A DNA stretch of 64,000 bases from JAHELQ01 sp965603365 (GTDB taxonomy: Bacteria; Acidobacteriota; Aminicenantia; UBA2199), in contig CBFDCR010000019.1 of NCBI GenBank assembly GCA_965603365.1, positions 1 to 64,000 of the forward strand. Reading direction: 5' to 3'. A model generated the notes under the pieces. That model saw only the letters and a list, made by a program, of their open reading frames with translations. It searched no databases and was not told the origin of the DNA. The first letter of the stretch is position 1. The number at the start of each line of letters is the position of its first letter. Of the stretch, positions 12,501 through 21,018 are shown one piece after another. Made by a program: the position numbers and the translations under genes.

Positions 12501-15326
12501 CATAATGACTTCACGGGCATAGCCCTCATATTTTTTCCGTTTGCCCGTTTCCCCGGGGATAAAAGCTATACCGGGAATTTCCTTTAGCACCTCTTCAGCC
12601 GGCAGCTTACCCCTATTTTCCATTATTTCCTGGATAACTTCCGCGGCCGTGACTTCTCCTTCTCCCAGCACCACCAGGTCAATGTTCCGGTCCTGGAGTA
12701 TGGCCCCGTAGTCGCTGCTGGCATAGGGGCCTCCGGTCAAAATGGGGCCAGCGAATCCCCACTGCCTGATCAACGAAGCTGTCTTATGAAAAAAATCTTT
12801 AAAAAAGGTTAAGGTGCGCAGCCCAATGACATCGGGTTTAAATGCCTCCAGTAAAGCCTTTAGCTCCTCGAAACTGTCAAAATCGATCCGCGATTTGGCA
12901 ACCCGACCGCTAATGCGCTCGCCAAATTGCCGTTTTAAATAGGTCATCACATACATCAAACCCAACGGGGCCTCCACCACGTCATAGAGCATATCGACTT
13001 CACCGGAAAAGAACTGGGACAAATCCAGGAACAAAATCCTCAGCGCACTGGGCAGAGGTTTTATTTCTTGAGAACAAGCCTGCCTCAACTTCTCATTTAA
13101 GTCCGGTACTTCATAAGAGGCGCCATCCGAACAAACATCTGCCCCCAGCTCCTGCCGGGTTATGCCGACATAGGCCAACAGATCTTCCAGGCAATTGATA
13201 CACACCGGTAAATAACTGTTGTACTTCTGCACGACTTCATCTTCGGCCAGGGATCTTAACTGGTAAGGCAGCACGTCCAGTAACCGTTCTTTCAATAAGA
13301 AATACTCGTTCAGGAAATCGGCCTGATATTTCAAGGTAAAATTTTTACTGAATGGCAGCGTTTCCGGTAGTTCATGAAAAGCCAGATCCTGCGAATCGGC
13401 AATGGCTTCATAAGGGATGCCATTTTCCAGCGCCAATTTAGCCATATCCGAATTGGCATAAATTTTCAGGATACTGACGATGGGAAAATCGATCCACCTT
13501 AAACTCTTGATAAAATTTAAGGTCATCAAGGCTTCCTCCTCGGTTTCGGTGGGAAAGCCGAGCATTGTAAACAGTTCCAGCACAATCTGTGGATAACGGC
13601 GGCAAAAATAACCGGCATTTTCATGGAGCCTGTCCAGATCCAGGTTTTTCCCGATCAGTTTTTGCAGCCTGGGGGAGGCTGTTTCGAGTGCCAGGGCAAG
13701 ACCGGTGGTACCGGCCTCCACCATGAGGTCTATGTACTCCCTGGTCAATATGTCGCCCCGCAGGCCATTGGGGAAAAAGAGCTGCACCTTCAACCGGTTA
13801 TCCATCATTAATCTAAAAAACTTACTACTATTTTCCCTGTTCAGGTTAAAGATATCATCTATGATGGCGAATTGACGGATGCCCAAATCATAAAATAGTT
13901 TTACCTCCTCAAAAATATTTTCAGCAGACCGCATGACATGGGTCTTGGGCCAGATCTTATGACAAAAGGCACAATTGTATGGACAGCCGCGGGTCGTTTG
14001 TAAGGCCAGGCTATTTTTGGCCATACTGATACCGATAAATTTATTAAACTTCTCATAATCAACCAGTGAACGGTCTGGAAAGGGCAAACTGTTTAAATCA
14101 CGGATCTGGCCGCGGGGCTCTGTCCGCTGGATCGGCAGTTTCATCGCCTGAATGCCCTGCAAACTGGCAAAAGAGTGATTTTTTATACTATCATGGCTGG
14201 TCAACAAGACAGAGGGATCGGAATCTTTCAATATATAGCGGATCATGGCCCCCGGGTAATCCAGGTCAATGGGCAAATAGGCGGCCCCTGCTTTTAAGGT
14301 GCCCAGTATGGCGGCGATCATCTCTATGGAAGGATCGATCATGATGCCTACAGTAGTATCCGGCTCTATGCCTTTTCCTCTCAAGGCAGCGGCCACCAGG
14401 TTTGCCTCTTGATTTAATTTTCCATATGTTACCTGGTGATTTTCATACACCACGGCGATGCGCCCCGGGGCCCGTTCTACCCGGCCCGCAAATATTTCAT
14501 GGATCGTCGTATCCCGGGGATAGGCCGGCTCCTGGTGATTAAAATCAATCAACAACTGCCTTTTTTCCTTTTCCGAAAGTATATCCAGGCCGCCGATTGC
14601 CGCCTCCACATCGACGATAGCCTTTTGCAGCAAATAGATATAATGGTCGATAATCCTCTCTACGGTTGGTCGGTCATGCCTCAAAGGATTATACTCCACT
14701 GCCCCTTCGACCCATTCACCGTCTCTTAAAAAGGAAAAAATCATATTCAGATCGATATGCCGCAGGTATTTCTTATAATGAATATTCTCCAACAGGATGG
14801 CAACGTCAAACAAGGGAAAACCATCCTCACCCGACGGCATATTTAACTGGTACAGAAGCGTTTCGATGGGGTAATTTTGATGTTCCACCGCCTCCATGAT
14901 TGTTTGATTTACCCCCAGCAATAACTCTTTAAATGTCATGGTGTCGGTCAGTCGATTCCTGATGGCCAGGACGGTATTGACCAGTTCCCCCTGCACAGCC
15001 TGTTTATAAATAGGTGTACCGATGATGATGTCTTCCACACCGTTATAGGTATATTTATTCAGCAATACACATAATGCCGCCGTCAGGATTACATGTAACC
15101 TGCCGTCGGACTTATTGCTGACCCTCATCAACCTTTGCGACAATTCAGCGGATAATCTAAATTTCAGGCGATCAAAACCGGCTGGTTTTACAGTTGATTT
15201 TTTATGGGTAAAGGGAAAGCTGCTCTTTACCAGATCACCGGCTAACTTTTCCAGCCAGTAATCTCTCTCTCTGGTAAACTGGGTGGCGATAAATATATGA
15301 TTGGCATCATAGGCTGTTGTTTCCAT
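6579..15326 (-). CDS. NRPS, half-C-A(rSAM-B12)-T-C-A-T-C, FDF tail
   Basis: About 2915 aa. Domains: truncated C (1-265, no HHxxxDG); A1 beginning near residue 275; an insert near residues 400-960 holding a radical SAM domain (RGCPYNCAFC near 450) followed by a B12-binding-like domain (LLDLSQ-type start near 760, GGPYAS, GEGE near 892); A1 resuming at LAYIIYTSGTTGRPKG near 975; T (LGGHSLKA near 1366); C with HHIISDG near 1547; A2 from about 1872; T (LGGHSLKA near 2405); C with HHIVADD near 2590; tail SLEASFDF. Pocket residues of A1 read DFWNIGMVH, the classical threonine code, and A2 reads DILQLGLIW, the classical glycine code. The last C domain has Asp where HHxxxDG has Gly. Start chosen at ATG 15326 with AGGGA upstream; an in-frame TTG lies 18 nt earlier. 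It follows a radical SAM gene by 45 nt. Confidence 0.95.
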   Translation of the reverse strand: METTAYDANHIFIATQFTRERDYWLEKLAGDLVKSSFPFTHKKSTVKPAGFDRLKFRLSAELSQRLMRVSNKSDGRLHVILTAALCVLLNKYTYNGVEDIIIGTPIYKQAVQGELVNTVLAIRNRLTDTMTFKELLLGVNQTIMEAVEHQNYPIETLLYQLNMPSGEDGFPLFDVAILLENIHYKKYLRHIDLNMIFSFLRDGEWVEGAVEYNPLRHDRPTVERIIDHYIYLLQKAIVDVEAAIGGLDILSEKEKRQLLIDFNHQEPAYPRDTTIHEIFAGRVERAPGRIAVVYENHQVTYGKLNQEANLVAAALRGKGIEPDTTVGIMIDPSIEMIAAILGTLKAGAAYLPIDLDYPGAMIRYILKDSDPSVLLTSHDSIKNHSFASLQGIQAMKLPIQRTEPRGQIRDLNSLPFPDRSLVDYEKFNKFIGISMAKNSLALQTTRGCPYNCAFCHKIWPKTHVMRSAENIFEEVKLFYDLGIRQFAIIDDIFNLNRENSSKFFRLMMDNRLKVQLFFPNGLRGDILTREYIDLMVEAGTTGLALALETASPRLQKLIGKNLDLDRLHENAGYFCRRYPQIVLELFTMLGFPTETEEEALMTLNFIKSLRWIDFPIVSILKIYANSDMAKLALENGIPYEAIADSQDLAFHELPETLPFSKNFTLKYQADFLNEYFLLKERLLDVLPYQLRSLAEDEVVQKYNSYLPVCINCLEDLLAYVGITRQELGADVCSDGASYEVPDLNEKLRQACSQEIKPLPSALRILFLDLSQFFSGEVDMLYDVVEAPLGLMYVMTYLKRQFGERISGRVAKSRIDFDSFEELKALLEAFKPDVIGLRTLTFFKDFFHKTASLIRQWGFAGPILTGGPYASSDYGAILQDRNIDLVVLGEGEVTAAEVIQEIMENRGKLPAEEVLKEIPGIAFIPGETGKRKKYEGYAREVIMLDEPLEAVCRESEGHIAAAGQPHNLAYIIYTSGTTGRPKGMLIEHKNVVQLMFHDHFLFDFDHFDVWTMFHAYNFDFSVWEMYGALLYGGKLVVLPKMAAKDTARFLEILKKERVTVLNQTPLAFYNLMAEELRYDERQLGLRYIIFGGDALSPENLKRWQEKYPGVQLINMYGITETTVHVTFKEIGEKEVALNSSTVGKPIPTLTAYVMDYKSHVLPLGVAGELCVGGEGVGRGYLNKIELTSEKFIANRYKKGERLYKSGDLAKVSDDGEIGYFGRIDRQVKVRGIRIELGEIENQLLKVDGLKESVVIDRVDETGERYLCAYMVLNRQIETSELRDLLSRKLPNYMIPAFFVQLEKIPLTANGKMDRQALPAPKIGAGKGGAVAPRDEIETKIVEIWSEVLNIGNDAFGIDSNFFELGGHSLKATTLISKIHKELNVKIPIVEIFERQTVESLADYIRGAAAVSAVRYASIKPTCKREYYPLSSAQKRLYILQQMVPDSITYNISQTFYLEESLDKERLAGTFRRLIQRHESLRTSFAMVNEEPVQIIHETVAFKIDTRQGEIQEAVNQFVRPFDLSKAPLLRVGLAIFEASNVLLLDMHHIISDGISHGILHEDFISLYRGKQLPRLRLQYKDYSQWQHEERQREAIKKQEEYWLKRFTGELPVLALPCDFPRPVIQSFEGDRLIFEIGRAETGSLRQIARTEDTTLFMVLLAVYNVLLSKLSGQDDVIVGTLVAGRSHTDLENIIGMFVNTLVLRSKPVKEKSFAESLRELKTDVLAAFDNQDYPFEDLVDRLQLVRDTSRNPIFDVLFALQSQLGPATAAGVRAASSQAVAAPHNKISRFDITLDALETDEKILFTAEFCTKLFKPETIERLVKYYKNIASAIIRDGDQELARIEIITGEERARLLYDFNDTGTGYPGAKTIHRLFEEQAGKVPDHYALVFEDRHLTYRQSNEKSNRLARLLREKGVMADTPVAVLADRSLEMMIALLSILKAGGAYLPLDPDHPENRLNSILESSRTGLILSNDRKFFKDPYDFIDLNDPIDLRESPANLTSCCSSRNLAYVIYTSGSTGLPKGVMVEHRSVVNFIKGITDIIPFTPADSILSLTTVSFDIFGLETILPLTLGAKVVIGNREEQVESSAISAKIEDEGITIFQITPSRLQLLIADEESARSLAGLKYLLVGGELFPEVLLNRVRKFTMGKIYNLYGPTETTIWSTIKDVTGNRALNIGKPIANTQVYILNQSGLLQPTGVVGELCIGGDGLARGYWADEQLTKEKFVSHPFAEGERIYKTGDLARWLSDGNIEYIGRIDHQVKIRGFRIELTEIEDYLSNMEGVDQAVVVDREDEGGQKCLCAYVVFYKPADRAAGAAELRSQLTKYLPYYMIPSYFVELETMPLTPNGKIDRKVLPEPEVVGYDEYVAPADDVERRLVEIWSEVLNIEKEAVGVHANFFVLGGHSLKATVLISKIHREFDVKMPLAEIFNISTVIGMAEYIKRAAKEGYAAIHAVEKKEYHVLSSAQKRLYILHQMAPESVNYNLNGMTYLDGAIDLERLESAFNMLIQRHESLRTSFRVVNDETVQVINHTFPFKIIILEKEKETESADIIHGFIKPFELSRAPLLRVGVIKIEEQKYIMVFDMHHIVADDFSFQVLRKDFMSVYSGNELPRLRLQYKDYSEWQNSEEQRRSIKMQEAYWLKEFAGPLPVLNIPTDFERPKMQGLEGDRIHFKVGMVETRALLKLAKSLDVTMYMILLAAYYIFLSKLTGQEDVIIGTPVACRRHSDLENIIGLFVNMLALRNKPAQQKRLIRFLEEVKENSLQALENQEYQFEDLVGKVVKTREPGRSPIFDVMFNFLNQEESPLEMGDEVRTELNDINPTAKVDLLLTGVQMGNYLFFELEYSTRLFRGSTVRQFTVYFKRIIASMIEDPDKRLAEIEIISRDEEERLFSKMKDIEGSPEVSESLEASFDF
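12450..14150 (-). other. Embedded permuted radical SAM-B12 unit (copy 1, in the Thr-type A domain)
   Basis: This segment interrupts the first A domain between core motifs A2 (KAGAAYLPIDLDYP) and A3 (YTSGTTGRPKG). It opens with the inter-domain linker typical of B12-radical SAM proteins (DLNSLPFPDRSLVDYEKFNK), continues through the CxxxCxxC barrel (CPYNCAFC), ALALETASPRL and GFPTETEEEA, and only then enters the B12-binding-like fold (PLGLMYVMTYL, FKPDVIGLRTL, GGPYASSDYG, LGEGEV), ending at EIPGIAFIPGETG. The usual order is B12 then radical SAM, so this is a circular permutation cut at the linker. Boundaries are approximate. Confidence 0.9.
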
Positions 15327-15371
15327 GGTTGGTCCCTGGTTCAAAACACCGAGTATATGGATTTAAATTTT

Positions 15372-17075
15372 CTAAAAATTCCAATCTCCTTCATACGGCA
15401 TTGTCCTGTCGGCCAGGATCATACTCCTGACATTTTTAACTTCCTCTCTGCAAGCCCCACTATTCAGGCTGACCAGTGAGGGAACCGCATTTCGATGCAA
15501 TTTTTCCCAGCGCAAATCAGCCACGTAAGTATCGTGCAGTGAATAGAGATTGGGAATTTTCAAGCGGTTACAATGCCCTACGAAACGATTCACCCGATCG
15601 ATTGTCACTTCCCTGGAAGGTTCACAATCCAGTATTCGGGTCTGAAGTATTAACATCTCCCTGGCATCTGCGGGGTACAAGAGTACCGGTTTATACGCCT
15701 CAGCCAGGGTTTCCGAACTCACCTGACCGTGCAGGAAATACCAGAAAGCGTTGCAGTCGGCTTCATAGATGTCATCCTTTAATTCTTCAATTAAGCTTAG
15801 TGTCATCTGGAAATCTTCCTCGGTCTCCCCGGGATAGCCGATGACCCAGTAGGTGGTTGTCTTAATACCGGCATAGGCCAGGCCCGACACCGACAGCTTG
15901 ATTTGTTCAATATTTATCCCCTTGCCCATGGCCTCGAGTATCCCCGGGGAGCCGCTCTCCAGCCCCAACCTGGCCCGGTAAAATCCGCCTCGCCGCCACA
16001 ACAGGGTATGTGTGGGATCACACACCTGGTTACCGGCCCGGAGATAGCCGCCCCAATACAATGAGGTGTCTCTCTTGATAAACTCATTGGCCAGGTCGGT
16101 CATCACCGGGTTAAGCAGGGAATCACACATCAAAAATAGACGGCTGCCGTGTCTCCTGTTTAACGCCTCCAGCTCATCCGCGATCTGCCCGGCCTTCTTC
16201 TTACGATACTTTCCCCAATAGGTTGCCTCCACACAAAAGCTGCATTGAAAAGGGCAGCTCCGGGATGTATAGGCGGCCATCTGGACATAGGGGCTGAGAT
16301 TAAAATCCGAGAAATCGGCTATACCGAGCCGCGAAATATCGGCAACCTCTCCGTCGATATCTTTTAAAGTATAGACTCTTTGCGATTCCGGCAGTTCGCC
16401 CCGCAGATATTTAAGAAACAAATTCTCGCCTTCCCCGGCAATAATTTTATCTATGAAGGGCGTCTTCTCCAGGAAAAATTGAAAGTCGGCAGAATCGACG
16501 GCCAGCTCCCCTGAAAAAATACCGCCGCCCATCACGGTCTTAATGTGCGGATATCTCTCCTTTGTCAATTTAAAGGCAAACAGGGAGGCCGCCAGCGTAC
16601 CGCCGTACACCGATAATCCCAGGAGGGTGGGTTTTTCTTTCTCCAGGAGATCGATAAAGTAGGTCTCCAGGAGGGTGTAGAACGTCTCTATCACCCTATC
16701 CAGGCGGGAAACCTGGCTGTCGTCCAGGTGACAGATAAAGGTTTTGTGTGCCAGGACTTTCACCAATTCCATATACTTACTCTCATCCCGGGCATTCAAG
16801 TGGGCCATCATATGGTTTTTCAGCACCTCGTGTCCCGTATTATACAGGTGTCTCCTCTTCTCTTCCGGGACAAATTCACATATGGTGCCGAAATATTTTC
16901 TGTATATGTCTCTTAACCCATCATCCACATTGGCATCCACTGTCTTCACCTCATAGCCGTGCCCCTGGAGAAAAGTCTTGAGAGAGGCAATTCCCAGTGG
17001 AGGAATCAGGGGATCCCACACCGGCAGTAAGACCAGGAGTATTTTCCCCTCTTCCTTATTAAAACACGAAATCAT
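15372..17075 (-). CDS. B12-binding radical SAM protein, tailed
   Basis: A 567-aa protein of canonical B12-radical SAM order. The N-terminal cobalamin-type fold starts at ILLVLLPVWDPLIPPLGIASL and continues through LLGLSVYGG, VMGGGIFSG and AGEGEN; the radical SAM barrel follows with CPFQCSFC near residue 290, GLESGSPG and GYPGETEEDF. Likely a trans-acting methyltransferase or related radical enzyme for the peptide, with substrate unknown. It ends in YEGDWNF, a divergent form of the FDF-type tail. Its ATG lies inside the last codons of the upstream one-module NRPS (17-nt overlap), with a perfect AAGGAGGA ribosome site, so the two are translationally coupled. The gene is followed 45 nt later by the three-domain-set NRPS at 15326. 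Confidence 0.92.
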   Translation of the reverse strand: MISCFNKEEGKILLVLLPVWDPLIPPLGIASLKTFLQGHGYEVKTVDANVDDGLRDIYRKYFGTICEFVPEEKRRHLYNTGHEVLKNHMMAHLNARDESKYMELVKVLAHKTFICHLDDSQVSRLDRVIETFYTLLETYFIDLLEKEKPTLLGLSVYGGTLAASLFAFKLTKERYPHIKTVMGGGIFSGELAVDSADFQFFLEKTPFIDKIIAGEGENLFLKYLRGELPESQRVYTLKDIDGEVADISRLGIADFSDFNLSPYVQMAAYTSRSCPFQCSFCVEATYWGKYRKKKAGQIADELEALNRRHGSRLFLMCDSLLNPVMTDLANEFIKRDTSLYWGGYLRAGNQVCDPTHTLLWRRGGFYRARLGLESGSPGILEAMGKGINIEQIKLSVSGLAYAGIKTTTYWVIGYPGETEEDFQMTLSLIEELKDDIYEADCNAFWYFLHGQVSSETLAEAYKPVLLYPADAREMLILQTRILDCEPSREVTIDRVNRFVGHCNRLKIPNLYSLHDTYVADLRWEKLHRNAVPSLVSLNSGACREEVKNVRSMILADRTMPYEGDWNF

Positions 17076-20000
17076 GCCGATCCTCCTTGAGGATATTTAA
17101 CGTAGCCAGGACTTTATCAAAGGAGAGTTTGATGTCTCTTAAACGGATTTCATCACTCTCCAGCACCTGTTCCAGGATCTCGATATAGTGCCTGGCAAAT
17201 TTTTCTATGGTGGAGGCTTTGAACAGTACAGTCGAGTATACAAATTGCAGGCTTATTTTATCGGATGTCTCAATAATATTAAATACCAGGTCATAATGGG
17301 CGATATCGTTATCGAATTTTAAGGGACTATCGTTCATTAAGGTATCAAAGTCCTCCACCTCGCCGACAGCATCAAAAAAATTAATCACCGTATCCACCAG
17401 GGGCTGCCGGGAAGGGTCCAGTTTAATCGCCAGTTTATCGACCAGCTCTTCAAATTGATAATCCTGGTTTTCATAGGCATTGAGTAGATGTTCTTTTACC
17501 TCCTGGAGAAACGTCTTAAATATTTTGCCCTCCGCGGGTTGGGTTCTCAAGGCCAGCAAATTGGAGAACATGCCGACTATATTCTCCAGGTCCGCCTGGC
17601 TGCGGCCCACCACCGGCGTTCCTATCACGATATCCTCCTGGCCGGTATACTTCGAGAGTAAAATACTGTACAGGCTGTGCAAAAAGATATTGGCGGTCAC
17701 CTGCGACCTGGCTAAGAGAGCCCGCAATTTACCGGTTTGTTCCCTGTTTATTTCAAAATCTAGCGTATCTCCTATAAAACTCATCACCTTCGGCCTATCA
17801 AAGTCAATCGGTAAATCGACCCGGGGCACCTCGCCGTCAAATACTTTCAACCAGTACTTTTCCCGGTTCTGTGCCGATTCACCCTCCTTCATCCGGGCCT
17901 GCCATTCCGAATAATCCTTGTACTGGATCACCAATCCCGGCAACTCTTCGCCCGCATAGAAGGCCAAAAAATCCCTTGAAATCACATCCATCGACACGGC
18001 ATCGGAGATGAGATGATGGGTATCGACGACCACGATATACTCCCCTTCAGCGATTTTGACGAGGCCGGCTCTCATTAACGGCGCCCGGCTTAAATCAAAG
18101 GGTTTTATAAAATTTCTGACTGCCCTCTCCCGCTCGTTTTTATCACCGCTCCCGGAAGCCAACGCATGGTATCCCATTTTAAACTCTACTTCATGGTGTA
18201 TCCTTTGAACCGGCACGCCGTTTAATATCTCAAACGATGTCCTGAAGGCTTCGTGCCTGTTGATGAGCCGCTTAAAGGTGACCTCCAGGTGGTGCTTATC
18301 GAGGGAGCCGGTTAAGGGGATGATGCGAATGATACTGTAATTGTATGTTTCGTCTGTTATTATTTGCTGAAGAAAATAAGTCCGGTATTGGGCTGAAGAT
18401 AACACGTAATAATCCTTTTTTTCAACCGCTTTTATCGGCGAATACTCATCCCGGTGCGGCCCTTCTACCCCGGCCATCAGCCGGGCCAACTCCCTGATGG
18501 TGGGCTGCTGGAACAGTTCCGGGAGTTTCAGCCTCACATTTAACTCTTTATGTATCCTGGCGATCAGGTGAATCGAATTCAACGAATCCCCGCCCAACTC
18601 AAAGAAATCTCGATCGATCCCGATGGCTTCTGCATCTATCCTCAAGACTTCTGCCCAGATTTTTACCAGTTTCCTTTCGATGTCGGTCCTGGGGGAGATA
18701 TACTCGTCGCCTGCCTTTACCTCCGGCGGGGGCAGCGAGCCGGTATCGATCTTGCCGTTGGGGGTTAAGGGCATCTTTTCCAGTTGCACAAAAAATGCCG
18801 GGATCATATAGTCGGGTAATTCACGACCCAGGAAATTTCTCAAATCAAAGGCCGTTAGGCGGCTGTCTGCCACCAGGTAAGCACAGAGAAACCTGTCCCC
18901 ATTGGCATTCTCCCCCTGGACCACCGCGGCATTTTTTATCTCCCGGTGTCTTAACAGGCAGTTTTCAATTTCCCCCAACTCTATCCTATATCCCCGCAGT
19001 TGGATTTGGCTGTCTATGCGCCCCAGGTACTCCAGCTCCCCGTCTTCGAGTAACCTGACCAGATCCCCGGACCGGTATATTTTATCGCCCTGGCGAAAAG
19101 GGTTCCCGACAAACTTCCGGGCAGTCAACTCCGGCCGCTGCAGATAACCCCTCGACAACCCGGCACCGCCGACGCACAACTCGCCGGGGACGCCAATTGG
19201 CTGGAGCCCCAGATTACTGTCCATCACATAGGTACTTAAGGTGGGGATGGGCTTTCCTATTATATTTATATTACTCTCTATTTCACCGTCGGTGATCTCT
19301 TTAAAGGTAACATGAACCGTGGTTTCGGTAATGCCGAACATATTAATCAACCTGGTGCCCGGGTATTTTTCCCGCCACAATCTCAATTTATGGGGCTTCA
19401 GACTCTCGCCCCCGAAAATGATGGTCCTGATATTTAAATGATACCCTTGATTCAGCAGCTCATCACCGAGTAAATTGTAGAAGGCCGAGGGGGTCTGGTT
19501 CAATACGGTCACCTTCTCCCTGCTTAAAACCTTGAGGAACTCCAGGGGATCTTTAGCCGTCATCTTAGGGATAACGATCAAGGTGCCGCCGTACAGCAGT
19601 GCCCCAAACATCTCCCATACCGAAAAATCAAAACAGAAGGAGTGAAACATGGTCCAGACATCGCGGCCATTAAAATCAAATGGGGACTTATCATTAAACA
19701 GCAACCGGACAACATGTCGATGTTCCACCATCACCCCTTTGGGCCGGCCGGTGGTGCCGGAGGTATAGATGATATAGGCGAGGTCCGACGGCGCCGCCGG
19801 AGGCGAGGTGTCGCCGTCCGCCATATCCCAACTGTCTATGATTGTTCCCCCGAATGCTAAAGTATCGACTCTATCCCCGGTTGTTACCAGGATATCGGCA
19901 CCGCTGTCATTCAACATATACTCAATCCTCGACTCCGGGTATTCGGGCTCCAGTGGCAAATAGGCGCCGCCGGCCTTGAGTATGGCCAGTATCCCGATCA

Positions 20001-21006
20001 CGGTTTCGAGGGAGGGATCGGCCATAAACCCGACAATACTATTGGTATTCACGCCTCTTTTTCTCAATAACCCGGCCAGCCGATTGGATCTTTTGTCAAG
20101 CTCTTTATATTTCAACTTCTTATTCTCAAAAACAATGGCCGCCTGATTGGGGTTTTTTTCTGCCTGCTCTTCAAAGAGTCGATGGATCGTCTTGCCGGCC
20201 GGACAGCCGGCCGCATCATGATGGTTGAGTCTGGATAATATTTGATTTTTTTCCTGCCCTGATAAGACCTCGAGGCCGGCGATATCCCGGTTAATGTCGG
20301 CCATAACCTGAGCCAGGAGAGCGTTAAAATGAGCAGTAATTCTATCTATAGTGGATTTCCTGTAGAGTGACGCATTATAATCCATTTTGCCCGTCAACGA
20401 TCCGTCGACCCGGCAGAAGGAAAACAGGACATTATAATTCACATGGGCGATGTATCTCTTGTCCTGGATATTTTCCAGCAGCACCGCCGCATCGAACAGG
20501 GGGAATTCGCCTGGGGCTGCCGGTATATTCAGATGGTGTAAAATCCTGTCGAGGGGGTAATTTTGATGTTCTACCGCTTCGGACAGGTCCCGGCCTATTT
20601 GCAACAGTAACTCCTTGAAGGTGATTTTCCCCTCACAGCGGTTCCTCAAGACCAGCACGGTGTTTAAAAAATCCCCTTCAACCTCCTGCCTGTAAATAGG
20701 CAGGCCCAGGGTAATATCGCTCTTCCCCGTATACTTATGAAGCAGTATGACCAATCCTGTAACCAGGACAATATAAATTTTGACGTCGGCGCCTCTACTC
20801 AAATCGATTACCTGTGAACCGGCTTTTGCCGGGATATCGAAATCCAGGGAGTCGCGTTCATATTGCCGGTCGGCATTCGGCGGGAAGTCGTAGGGGAAAC
20901 AGGCCTTGACAGGAGTTCCAGACAATTTGTTCAACCAGTAATCCCTCTCTTTTACAAGCTCTGCGGCGAAAATTTTAGTGCTGCCGGGGTGTTTGATATC
21001 ATTCAT
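17059..21006 (-). CDS. One-module NRPS, half-C-A-T-C, Thr-type A domain
   Basis: 1315 aa. It starts with a truncated C domain (residues about 1-260; ERDYWLNKLSG near residue 20, no HHxxxDG), then an uninterrupted A domain (about 275-770, YTSGTTGRPKG, INMFGITETTVHVT, LTPNGKIDTGSLP), a carrier domain with LGGDSLNS rather than the LGGHSL seen in the other modules (serine near residue 807), and a complete C domain with HHLISDA near residue 1000. The pocket reads DFWNIGMVH, the threonine code. LGGDSL carrier motifs are often associated with neighbouring epimerisation domains, but none is present here. It ends in DRHDFVF and overlaps the start of a radical SAM gene by 17 nt. Start ATG 21006 has AAAGGTG upstream. 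Confidence 0.95.
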   Translation of the reverse strand: MNDIKHPGSTKIFAAELVKERDYWLNKLSGTPVKACFPYDFPPNADRQYERDSLDFDIPAKAGSQVIDLSRGADVKIYIVLVTGLVILLHKYTGKSDITLGLPIYRQEVEGDFLNTVLVLRNRCEGKITFKELLLQIGRDLSEAVEHQNYPLDRILHHLNIPAAPGEFPLFDAAVLLENIQDKRYIAHVNYNVLFSFCRVDGSLTGKMDYNASLYRKSTIDRITAHFNALLAQVMADINRDIAGLEVLSGQEKNQILSRLNHHDAAGCPAGKTIHRLFEEQAEKNPNQAAIVFENKKLKYKELDKRSNRLAGLLRKRGVNTNSIVGFMADPSLETVIGILAILKAGGAYLPLEPEYPESRIEYMLNDSGADILVTTGDRVDTLAFGGTIIDSWDMADGDTSPPAAPSDLAYIIYTSGTTGRPKGVMVEHRHVVRLLFNDKSPFDFNGRDVWTMFHSFCFDFSVWEMFGALLYGGTLIVIPKMTAKDPLEFLKVLSREKVTVLNQTPSAFYNLLGDELLNQGYHLNIRTIIFGGESLKPHKLRLWREKYPGTRLINMFGITETTVHVTFKEITDGEIESNINIIGKPIPTLSTYVMDSNLGLQPIGVPGELCVGGAGLSRGYLQRPELTARKFVGNPFRQGDKIYRSGDLVRLLEDGELEYLGRIDSQIQLRGYRIELGEIENCLLRHREIKNAAVVQGENANGDRFLCAYLVADSRLTAFDLRNFLGRELPDYMIPAFFVQLEKMPLTPNGKIDTGSLPPPEVKAGDEYISPRTDIERKLVKIWAEVLRIDAEAIGIDRDFFELGGDSLNSIHLIARIHKELNVRLKLPELFQQPTIRELARLMAGVEGPHRDEYSPIKAVEKKDYYVLSSAQYRTYFLQQIITDETYNYSIIRIIPLTGSLDKHHLEVTFKRLINRHEAFRTSFEILNGVPVQRIHHEVEFKMGYHALASGSGDKNERERAVRNFIKPFDLSRAPLMRAGLVKIAEGEYIVVVDTHHLISDAVSMDVISRDFLAFYAGEELPGLVIQYKDYSEWQARMKEGESAQNREKYWLKVFDGEVPRVDLPIDFDRPKVMSFIGDTLDFEINREQTGKLRALLARSQVTANIFLHSLYSILLSKYTGQEDIVIGTPVVGRSQADLENIVGMFSNLLALRTQPAEGKIFKTFLQEVKEHLLNAYENQDYQFEELVDKLAIKLDPSRQPLVDTVINFFDAVGEVEDFDTLMNDSPLKFDNDIAHYDLVFNIIETSDKISLQFVYSTVLFKASTIEKFARHYIEILEQVLESDEIRLRDIKLSFDKVLATLNILKEDRHDFVF
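17081..17088 (-). promoter_or_regulatory. Ribosome binding site nested in an NRPS C-terminus
   Basis: Minus-strand AAGGAGGA five nucleotides before the ATG at 17075. It lies within the codons for the last residues (KEDRHDFVF region) of the NRPS ending at 17059, so the same bases encode the putative docking tail and load ribosomes for the next gene. Confidence 0.85.
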
Positions 21007-21018
21007 GGTTCACCTTTG

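Noticed and set aside
12450..14150. Inteins or mobile elements as the source of the A-domain inserts
   Set aside because: No intein splice motifs, transposase or terminal repeats; the inserts carry intact enzyme motifs.
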